Shown here: positions 1 through 6,056 of the stretch, piece after piece
Layout of the letters: each line of letters opens with the position of its first letter
Numbering within the stretch: the first letter of the stretch is position 1
Source: Bacteroidales bacterium UBA1204
GTDB lineage: Bacteria > Bacteroidota > Bacteroidia > Bacteroidales > F082
DNA length: 6,493 nucleotides
Direction of reading: 5' to 3'
Assembly (NCBI GenBank): GCA_002310075.1
Contig: DBXU01000037.1
Location: forward strand, 3,542-10,034
Program-made: the position numbers and the translations under genes
The notes under the pieces: generated by a model
Database searches by the model: none
Told to the model about the DNA's origin: nothing
The model's input: the letters and a program-made list of their open reading frames with translations, nothing else

Positions 1-276
1 TTCAACGATGCCACCTTTGACGGCGGCTGCTATCGCATGGAAATCCCCATGGTCACCGAAACGCTTTTCAAGGCCAACGACAGCATCAATGCCTTCGTAG
101 AAATCAAGTTACGGCATTTGACCGAAGGAGCATACAATTACTACACGACCATCACTTCGGGCAATAGCCTGTCACAATACTATAGTGAGCCCGTAGGCGT
201 ATATTCCAATGTGAAGAACGGCTTCGGCCTTGTGGCGGGCAGCAACGACAAGGTGATTAGTTTCCCAGTTTGGTAA
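1..276 (+). CDS. DUF4249 domain-containing protein, C-terminal fragment
   Basis: The frame is open from base 1 to a TAA at 274-276, giving the last 91 residues of a protein whose start lies outside the window. The tail reads IKLRHLTEGAYNYY, then SEPVGVYSNVKNGFGLVAG. This closely resembles the conserved end of DUF4249 proteins as I know it: a 'hLsedyYrYl' helix, an 'aEPvqvySNieNGyGifgg' turn, then a last beta strand. DUF4249 proteins are Bacteroidota lipoproteins usually encoded just downstream of a TonB-dependent outer-membrane receptor. They are thought to sit on the outer membrane, and their function is not established. The N-terminal lipobox and the expected receptor gene would lie to the left and cannot be seen. 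The gene converges with the amidase gene, whose stop codon is only 23 bp away, and I see no terminator hairpin in that gap. Family assignment is strong; role is unknown. Confidence 0.85.
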   Translation, partial: FNDATFDGGCYRMEIPMVTETLFKANDSINAFVEIKLRHLTEGAYNYYTTITSGNSLSQYYSEPVGVYSNVKNGFGLVAGSNDKVISFPVW

Positions 277-299
277 TGGATGTGACAGCCCTACATGAA

Positions 300-1400
300 T
301 CATTTCTTCAGTGCCTCCTCCGCCTGTTTGATCGTGCCGCGCTCACCATTGACGAAGGCGATGACGAAGGCGTCCTTGTAGCCCAAGGCACGCACCTCGG
401 ATTGACGCTTGGTGGCTGCATCCTTGCTAGTGAACTTGCCTGAGATATAACGGAAAGCGCCGTTGTATTCATACACATCGACTTCTTTCACACCGCTGAA
501 GGCCTTGTCGGTGGATGCCACTTTCTTGTCGCGGCTGGCAAACTGCACGCTGAAATACGTGTCACCAACATTGCTACTGGCAGGCTTTTCGCTGACAACA
601 GGTTGGCCCGATGTGTGATTTTCAGCCTCAAACTCACGTTTGTATTCCTCGAAAGCACGGTACAAAGCCAATGCCATCTGGTTTTGTCCCTTCTCTGAAT
701 TAAGAAACTGCTCTTCTTTCACATTGTTGATAAAACCCAGTTCGACCAATATGCTTGGCATAGAAGTCTTCCATAAAACAAGAAATCCTGCTTGTTGAAC
801 ACCACGGTCATGACGGCCCACCTTGTTGGCAAACTGCTTCTGGACTTTGTCAGCCAAGTTCAAGCTCTGACTCTGGTAAAGGCTTTGCGAAAGCGAGAAA
901 AGAATATAGGCCTCAGTACTATTGGGGTCGAAGTTGTCGTAGGCATCGGTATTGTCTTCCAATAAGATAGCAGCGTTTTCTTTCTTAGCGATTTTCAAAT
1001 TAGCTTCGTTTTTCGATTCACCCATCACAAATGTCTCCGCCCCATGGGCTGAGGTGCTACCCTCCGTTGAGTTGCAATGGATGGAGATGAACACGTCTGC
1101 GTTGTTGCGGTTGGCGATGGCGGCGCGTTCGCTCAATTCAACAAACTTATCTTTATCACGTGTATATATGACCTTCACATCGGGAAGGTTCTCCTTGATG
1201 AATCGGCCAAACTTGAGAGCCACGGCCAAGTTAAGAGCCTTTTCGGTCGTCACCTTGCCAAGAGCTCCGGTGTCTTTGCCACCATGGCCAGCATCGATGA
1301 CGATGGTTTGTATCTTCTCTCCTTTTTGAGCCATAGCAAACAAAGGCATCATAAAAAGCATTATCAAAACACCAAAACTGAAAATCTTTCGTTGTATCAT
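300..1400 (-). CDS. Secreted N-acetylmuramoyl-L-alanine amidase (Amidase_3) with C-terminal SPOR domain
   Basis: This is a 366-residue zinc amidase that cleaves the MurNAc-L-alanine bond of peptidoglycan in the periplasm, probably during septum splitting and wall turnover. Residues 1-25 form a signal peptide ending AMAQ. The Amidase_3 domain spans about 30-257 and shows all four expected zinc/catalytic residues: H39 (DAGHGGKD), E53 (TTEKAL), H108 (SIHCNS) and E220 (VELGFI). Between H108 and E220 lies a long charged insert (about 127-180). This is where regulated AmiB/AmiC-type enzymes carry an inhibitory helix, so control by an activator is possible but inferred. A linker (about 258-280) leads to a SPOR domain (about 282-352, YFSVQFASRD...), a fold that binds denuded septal glycan. 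The frame stays open 31 codons upstream to 1493. The ATG at 1398-1400 is chosen because it begins directly with a typical signal peptide and lies downstream of the likely promoter. It is transcribed divergently from lptD. No gene symbol is given because ami naming varies in this phylum. Confidence 0.93.
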   Translation of the reverse strand: MIQRKIFSFGVLIMLFMMPLFAMAQKGEKIQTIVIDAGHGGKDTGALGKVTTEKALNLAVALKFGRFIKENLPDVKVIYTRDKDKFVELSERAAIANRNNADVFISIHCNSTEGSTSAHGAETFVMGESKNEANLKIAKKENAAILLEDNTDAYDNFDPNSTEAYILFSLSQSLYQSQSLNLADKVQKQFANKVGRHDRGVQQAGFLVLWKTSMPSILVELGFINNVKEEQFLNSEKGQNQMALALYRAFEEYKREFEAENHTSGQPVVSEKPASSNVGDTYFSVQFASRDKKVASTDKAFSGVKEVDVYEYNGAFRYISGKFTSKDAATKRQSEVRALGYKDAFVIAFVNGERGTIKQAEEALKK

Positions 1401-1433
1401 ATTGAGTTTGTTTATTAATGCGCGAAGAAAAAC

Positions 1434-1441
1434 TATCTTTG
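1434..1441 (+). promoter_or_regulatory. Bacteroidota-type promoter (-7 box) for lptD
   Basis: TATCTTTG matches the Bacteroidota primary-sigma -7 consensus TAnnTTTG. A TTTG at 1407-1410 could be the -33 element, but the 23-bp spacer is longer than the usual 19-21. The start of transcription would be near 1447, which leaves about 33 nt of leader before the proposed TTG start at 1480. This placement argues against the in-frame TTG codons at 1402 and 1408 as starts. The same octamer recurs at 4352-4359. Confidence 0.6.
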
Positions 1442-1459
1442 CACCGAATTTCAAACGTA

Positions 1460-1467
1460 CAAAAGTA
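1460..1467 (-). promoter_or_regulatory. Bacteroidota-type promoter (-7 box) for the amidase gene
   Basis: On the minus strand this reads TACTTTTG, a full match to TAnnTTTG. Candidate -33 TTTG elements lie 16 bp (1484-1487) or 23 bp (1491-1494) upstream, neither at ideal spacing. Transcription would begin near 1454 and give a leader of about 54 nt before the ATG at 1400. The box lies only 18 bp from the oppositely directed lptD box, so the two promoters overlap. Confidence 0.55.
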
Positions 1468-1479
1468 ATCGTTTTCGCA

Positions 1480-4341
1480 TTGACAAAACGCAAAACATAT
1501 AGGAATTATTTTTCATACACCGCCATTTGCCTTTTGACCGCGGTTGTGGTTTCGTTTTGTGGATGCAAGCAATTGTCTCATATCGAGAAAGATAAGCATG
1601 ATTTCGAACCAAGCACCGACACCGTTGCCAATGTGCCTGATCGCATCATCGACACCATCCCTATTCTTATGGATTCGGTGCCAGCCGACACGGTTCCCCC
1701 ATTCATCATGGATACAATCATGCTTCCTGACACCGTACAGATTCCAACGGACACTCTCACCCCTCACGACTCGCTTCGGCATGACACCTTGACGCATGAA
1801 AAGCCTATTCCCTTAAAACCCCAGCGTTCCGCTTCCGCTATTGAGACACAAGTCATCTGCTCTGCAGCCGATTCGGTGTACCGCGATGTGAAACAGAAAA
1901 AGATATATTTTTTCGGCAACGCCGAAGCAAAATACGACGACATCACAATACAGGCGGCTTGTTTGGAATTCGACTTGGAGACCAACACCTGTCGCGCCTT
2001 TGGCACCATTGATTCGCTGGGAAAGCTGCAAGGACGCCCGGTGTTTACACAAGATGAGACCACTTTTGATGCCGCAGAAATGTCTTACAACTTCAAATCA
2101 AAAAAAGGCGTCATCACCAAGGTGTGGACAGAAGAAAGTGGTGGCTATCTGCATGGCGAAAAGATCAAGCGCATGGATGACAACAGCATCAACATCCGTT
2201 CGGGCGGCTACACCACCTGCGACCTCAGAGATCATCCCCACTACCAATTTAGATTCACGAAAGCCAAAGTCATCCCCGACGATAAGATTGTCACGGGCCC
2301 AATTTACATGACCATCTCAGACATCCCTTTGCCTTTGGCCCTGCCCTTTGCCATGATTCCTAACACGAAAGGAAAGAAATCGGGCATCGTCATCCCGACC
2401 TACGGCGAGTCGGCCAACCGAGGCTTCTATCTCGAAAATGGAGGCTATTATTGGGCCATCAACGACAATTATGACTTGCAGGTCTTAGGCGACATCTACA
2501 CTCGAGGCAGTTGGGGCATCAAACCCACTTTCCGCTACAACAAACGCTATAAATTCAACGGAAACATCGCGCTGGGATTTGCCGTCAACAAAATTGGCAC
2601 AAAGGGAGCCGCCGACTACAAGGAAAGCACTGACTTCAAAATCCGTTGGAGCCATAAGCAAGACCCTAAAGCACACCCTCGCCACAGCTTCTCCGCCGAT
2701 GTCAACATCGTCAGTTCCAACTTCAACAAGTACAATGCCACAACAACTTCCGACCAGTTAAGCAACACCTTCAAGTCGAGTGTCGCCTACCAAACCAGTT
2801 TCGCAGGCAAGTATTTTCTCACTCTCAACGCCAGCCATAGCCAAAACACCTTGACACGGCAAGTGACCGCCTCGCTCCCCGAAGTAACCTTTACCGTCAA
2901 CCGTTTCTATCCTTTGAAGAAAGTGGGCAAGGTGGGCAAAAAGCGCTGGTATCAGGAAATGAATGTCAGCTACACAATGAATGGCAAGGTATATGTCAAC
3001 GATGTCGACACCGTGTTGTTCAAAGGCTTTACCGAAAACTTCGGCCAATGGGCTCAAAACGTCCTCCGCAACCATGCCCAAATGGGTATCAAACACAACA
3101 TACCCATCAACTTGCCCATCAAGTTGTTCAAGCATTTCACATGGACCAACTCCGCCACCTTCAACGACTACATGTATTTCAAGCATATTGAAAATCATTG
3201 GATCGCCGACACGGATTCTACGGGACATTTGCAAACCGATACCATCCACGGATTCCGCAACTTGGTAGACTTCAACCTTTCGAGCAACCTCACCACCAAA
3301 CTTTACGGGATGGTACGTTTTGCCAAAGGACCCATTCGGGCCATCCGCCACGTAATCACCCCTACCGTCGGCTTCACCTATAAACCCAACTTTGGCGACC
3401 CGAAATGGAATATTTACAATTCTTATGTCGACGGCAACGGCAAAGAACAAATCTATAACATGTTTGCCAACGGGATTTTTGGCTCACCTTCACAAAACCA
3501 ATCGGGATTAATCACATACAATATCGCAAACACGTTGGACATGAAGGTGCCGTCGCGCTCCGATACCATCACCGGCATGAAGAAAATCACACTGCTTGAA
3601 GCATTTAGCATTTCAGGCAATTATGACGTCACCAGGGATTCGCTCAACTTCTCCACCCTTGGCATCAGTGCCAGAACCACTTTGTTCAAGAAACTGAGAA
3701 TCAGCTATAACAGCGTATGGGATCCATACGCTGCCGATTCTTTGGGTAATCGTATCAACAAATTCGAGATTGTTGAAAATGGGCGTCTGTTCCACAAAAA
3801 CAACTCCACGTGGCAGTTCAGCATGAGCTATTCCTTCAGCCAAAAGGATTTCGACAAGTTGAAAAAGAAGCGGTCAAATACGCCACAAAACTTCCAAGAC
3901 GACATTGCCAACCGCGCCCAGAGATCCATGAATATTACGGATGACGAATTGTATGACATCATGGGAAATCCTAACGCTTATGTGGACTGGAACACACCAT
4001 GGTCGCTATCGCTAAGTTATAACCTTAGCTATACCAATAGCCTGACATATGCAGCCTTTATGGGTATTGCCACCAACAGAATTACCAACACCGTCAGCAT
4101 TAATGGTGACATCAGCATCACGCCGAAATGGAAAGTCACTTTCACCACCGGATGGGACATCACCAACAAAGGCCTTTCCAACACCCAATTCAGTGTTTAC
4201 CGCGACCTACACTGCTGGGAGATGCGATTCAATTGGATTCCTATCGGCAACTACAAGAGTTGGAACTTCTCCATCAACGTAAAGGCTCAGGCACTCAAAG
4301 ACCTCAAGTTGACAAAAAAGAAAGATTATCGCGACAATTAA
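1480..4341 (+). CDS. lptD: LPS-assembly outer-membrane protein LptD (Bacteroidota type)
   Basis: This is the outer-membrane translocon that delivers lipopolysaccharide from the periplasmic bridge to the cell surface. From the TTG at 1480 it has 953 residues, longer than the E. coli protein (784). Order: a hydrophobic export segment (about 10-28) ending FCGC29; an Asp/Thr/Val/Pro-rich linker (about 45-110); an OstA-like beta-jellyroll (about 118-245); then a beta-barrel running to near the C-terminus, full of alternating aromatic strands. The motif YTTC247, followed by IPLPLALPFAMIP and KKSGIVIPTYGES, parallels the start of the E. coli barrel domain (SCLPG..., ...RRSGFLIP). HC912W near the end lies where E. 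coli has its Cys724/725 pair. Start choice: no ATG occurs in frame until 1669, which would remove the export signal. The TTGs at 1402 and 1408 precede the predicted transcription start, so TTG 1480 is preferred but unproven. The gene is divergent from the amidase. The product is confident; the exact N-terminus is not. Confidence 0.9.
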   Translation: MTKRKTYRNYFSYTAICLLTAVVVSFCGCKQLSHIEKDKHDFEPSTDTVANVPDRIIDTIPILMDSVPADTVPPFIMDTIMLPDTVQIPTDTLTPHDSLRHDTLTHEKPIPLKPQRSASAIETQVICSAADSVYRDVKQKKIYFFGNAEAKYDDITIQAACLEFDLETNTCRAFGTIDSLGKLQGRPVFTQDETTFDAAEMSYNFKSKKGVITKVWTEESGGYLHGEKIKRMDDNSINIRSGGYTTCDLRDHPHYQFRFTKAKVIPDDKIVTGPIYMTISDIPLPLALPFAMIPNTKGKKSGIVIPTYGESANRGFYLENGGYYWAINDNYDLQVLGDIYTRGSWGIKPTFRYNKRYKFNGNIALGFAVNKIGTKGAADYKESTDFKIRWSHKQDPKAHPRHSFSADVNIVSSNFNKYNATTTSDQLSNTFKSSVAYQTSFAGKYFLTLNASHSQNTLTRQVTASLPEVTFTVNRFYPLKKVGKVGKKRWYQEMNVSYTMNGKVYVNDVDTVLFKGFTENFGQWAQNVLRNHAQMGIKHNIPINLPIKLFKHFTWTNSATFNDYMYFKHIENHWIADTDSTGHLQTDTIHGFRNLVDFNLSSNLTTKLYGMVRFAKGPIRAIRHVITPTVGFTYKPNFGDPKWNIYNSYVDGNGKEQIYNMFANGIFGSPSQNQSGLITYNIANTLDMKVPSRSDTITGMKKITLLEAFSISGNYDVTRDSLNFSTLGISARTTLFKKLRISYNSVWDPYAADSLGNRINKFEIVENGRLFHKNNSTWQFSMSYSFSQKDFDKLKKKRSNTPQNFQDDIANRAQRSMNITDDELYDIMGNPNAYVDWNTPWSLSLSYNLSYTNSLTYAAFMGIATNRITNTVSINGDISITPKWKVTFTTGWDITNKGLSNTQFSVYRDLHCWEMRFNWIPIGNYKSWNFSINVKAQALKDLKLTKKKDYRDN

Positions 4342-4351
4342 ACAAAACCAT

Positions 4352-4359
4352 TATCTTTG
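4352..4359 (+). promoter_or_regulatory. Bacteroidota-type promoter (-7 box) for the exported redoxin gene
   Basis: TATCTTTG lies 10 bp after the lptD stop and is identical to the box proposed for lptD itself. Transcription would begin near 4365, about 22 nt before the ATG at 4387. No TTTG is visible at the usual -33 distance, so the call rests on the -7 box and its position. It suggests the redoxin gene has its own promoter rather than depending on lptD read-through. Confidence 0.5.
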
Positions 4360-4386
4360 TCCTTTCAAACTTATAATCAATCGTAT

Positions 4387-5913
4387 ATGAAAAAAATCAT
4401 TACTCTTATTATCGCTTTGGCCTTGGGTTTTGGCCTGAAAGCGCAGACTCAACTAACACAAGCCGTTGACTTTTCAGCAACTGACATTCATGGTAACGAA
4501 ATACATCTTTTTGACATCCTCGATAGTGGTCAATATGTTCTGATAGACTTTTTCTACACCACTTGTGGCTATTGCATCCAATCTATACCAAAAATGGTGG
4601 AGGCATACTCATTGTTCGGTTGCAATATGCATGACGTTTTCTTTATGGAAGTTGATTATGGAGACAGCGAGAATGCTTGCATGAATTGGGTCAATACTTA
4701 TGGTGTGGAATACCCAACTATTGCTGGAACTAGCGGTGGTACTGGCATAACCAACCAATACGGCATTTCAGCCTTCCCTACCGTCATCCTCATCGCCCCC
4801 AACCACCAAATCGTCATCCAAGACCTGTACCCCATTCCCAACACGCAAGCCATCATTACGGCTTTACAAAACCAAGGCGTACAACAGCACGATTGCAACG
4901 GAACGACTTACAACCCCCAAGTCAGCATTACCGTTGACCAAATTATGGAGACCGAAGTCACTGCCACCTTCACGCCCAACGAAGACTGCGCCTCCTATGC
5001 CTACATTATGGCCACCGAGGCTGAGATTCAGGAATGGATGGGCATCGCAGGCCTCGAGCTTCCCGAATACATCTGGACTTACGGCATGCCTGGATCCGAC
5101 GTCATCTCCAACACTTTCAGCGACTTGACTCCTGACACGGAATACGTCATTTTTGCCGTGCCAGCCGACATCGACGGCAACCTTGGCGAGGTCGTACAAG
5201 AGCCTGTCACCACCACACCTAGCGCTCCCTCTGAGATCATGCCTGACTTCACCACCGTCGACATTGACGGCAACGAAATCCACCTTTACGATATCCTCGA
5301 CGCAGGCCAAGCCGTGCTGATTAACTTCTTCCTTACTGGCGACCCGTACAGCGAAGCCCCCATGACTGATGTCATTGAAGCCTACCGTCTCTATGGTTGC
5401 AACCAAAACGATGTGTTCTTCATGGAAATCTCACCCAACGGTCATGACGACGAGTGCCATGCCTGGGTCGACCAATTCGACGTGCAGTATCCCACCATCA
5501 GCCGCGACGGTGGCGGCAACGACATTGTCCAAGCCATCCCCGTGGGTTACTATCCCACCATCATGCTCATCCGACCCGACCACACCTTCGCCTCGCGCGA
5601 CATTTATCCGCCTACGCTGGAATACATCATTGATGCTATGGAGGCAGAAGCATATGAACAACATAATTGCGAAGACGGTGTAAGCCAAAACGACGGACCG
5701 ACCATCATGGTTTACCCCAACCCCGCCAACGACTTCGTGACTTTGAAAGGCGAAAACCTTGGCACGATTCGCGTCTACAACGCCCTCGGCCAAAAGGTGG
5801 ACGAATTTGAGGCTAACAGAAACGAGCTTCGCATCAGCACCACTGGTTATGAGAACGGCTTGTATGTCGTCAAGGCTAGCGGACAGACTTTGCGGTTTGT
5901 GGTGAAACATTAA
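4387..5913 (+). CDS. Exported tandem redoxin-domain protein with type IX secretion sorting domain
   Basis: The protein has 508 residues. A signal peptide (1-20, ending LKAQ) is followed by a TlpA/redoxin-like thioredoxin fold (about 27-170) with active-site C60-G-Y-C63 and the cis-proline of the fold at P131. Next comes an Ig/FN3-like beta segment (about 177-283), then a second redoxin-like copy (about 286-430) that keeps P390 but has DPYS (319-322) in place of CGYC. A type IX sorting domain (441-508) opens with VYPNPANDF and shows IRVYNALGQKV and GLYVVK. Three further cysteines are conserved between copies (C79/C338, C98/C357, C170/C428). Known for the families: thioredoxin-fold thiol-disulfide exchange, and export across the outer membrane through the type IX system. 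Inferred: a surface or secreted oxidoreductase in which only the first domain is redox-active. Substrate is unknown. The ATG at 4387 is chosen because the signal peptide begins there; the upstream in-frame TTG (4357) lies inside the promoter box. Confidence 0.88.
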   Translation: MKKIITLIIALALGFGLKAQTQLTQAVDFSATDIHGNEIHLFDILDSGQYVLIDFFYTTCGYCIQSIPKMVEAYSLFGCNMHDVFFMEVDYGDSENACMNWVNTYGVEYPTIAGTSGGTGITNQYGISAFPTVILIAPNHQIVIQDLYPIPNTQAIITALQNQGVQQHDCNGTTYNPQVSITVDQIMETEVTATFTPNEDCASYAYIMATEAEIQEWMGIAGLELPEYIWTYGMPGSDVISNTFSDLTPDTEYVIFAVPADIDGNLGEVVQEPVTTTPSAPSEIMPDFTTVDIDGNEIHLYDILDAGQAVLINFFLTGDPYSEAPMTDVIEAYRLYGCNQNDVFFMEISPNGHDDECHAWVDQFDVQYPTISRDGGGNDIVQAIPVGYYPTIMLIRPDHTFASRDIYPPTLEYIIDAMEAEAYEQHNCEDGVSQNDGPTIMVYPNPANDFVTLKGENLGTIRVYNALGQKVDEFEANRNELRISTTGYENGLYVVKASGQTLRFVVKH

Positions 5914-5937
5914 ACCAGAAAAGACAACCTTGCGCCT

Positions 5938-6033
5938 TTTGTCCTCATGGCGGAGGAACATCCGCCATCCCTCGTGCAGAATCGTCATCCAATAGCACGA
6001 GGGATTGCGGGTCAAGCCCGCAATGAGGACAAA
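5938..6033. repeat. Cloverleaf-shaped palindromic intergenic element (about 96 nt)
   Basis: Four perfect stems nest into one structure. The outer stem is TTTGTCCTCAT (5938-5948) with ATGAGGACAAA (6023-6033), 11 bp. Arm 1 is GGCGGA (5949-5954) with TCCGCC (5961-5966), loop 6 nt. Arm 2 is TCCCTCGTGC (5968-5977) with GCACGAGGGA (5995-6004), 10 bp, loop 17 nt. Arm 3 is TTGCGGG (6005-6011) with CCCGCAA (6017-6023), overlapping the outer stem by one base, loop TCAAG. The element lies between the redoxin stop and the next start and makes up most of that 143-bp gap. Composite palindromes of this kind are usually dispersed, non-autonomous repeats. The structure could also stop transcription or protect the 3' end of the upstream mRNA. 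There is no following T-run on the plus strand, so I do not call it an intrinsic terminator. Confidence 0.8.
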
Positions 6034-6056
6034 GAGCATAAAGAATCCCATATCCC

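Noticed and set aside
277..299. Possible shared terminator between the converging DUF4249 and amidase genes
   Set aside because: The 23-bp gap holds no inverted repeat or T-run that I can identify.
952..1418. Two open frames on the plus strand opposite the amidase
   Set aside because: Both overlap the conserved catalytic part of the amidase on the other strand and resemble no family.
2758..3450. 230-codon open frame on the minus strand
   Set aside because: It is entirely antisense to the lptD barrel region, with no recognisable domain and no start signals.
5385..5393. CGTCTCTAT as a possible third copy of the palindrome arm
   Set aside because: There is no matching opposite arm, and the bases encode the conserved YRLYGC stretch of the redoxin repeat, so it is a chance match.
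4864..5406. 180-codon open frame on the minus strand
   Set aside because: It is antisense to the FN3-like and second redoxin domains, whose sequence conservation explains the DNA.
5938..6033. Cloverleaf fold as a possible tRNA gene
   Set aside because: The outer stem is 11 bp instead of 7, the central arm has a 17-nt loop, there is no GTTCRA T-loop, and stem sizes and spacing do not fit a tRNA.
5431..6051. 206-codon open frame on the minus strand
   Set aside because: It crosses the cloverleaf repeat and runs antisense through the well-supported redoxin gene. Its N-terminal residues are just the translated palindrome.
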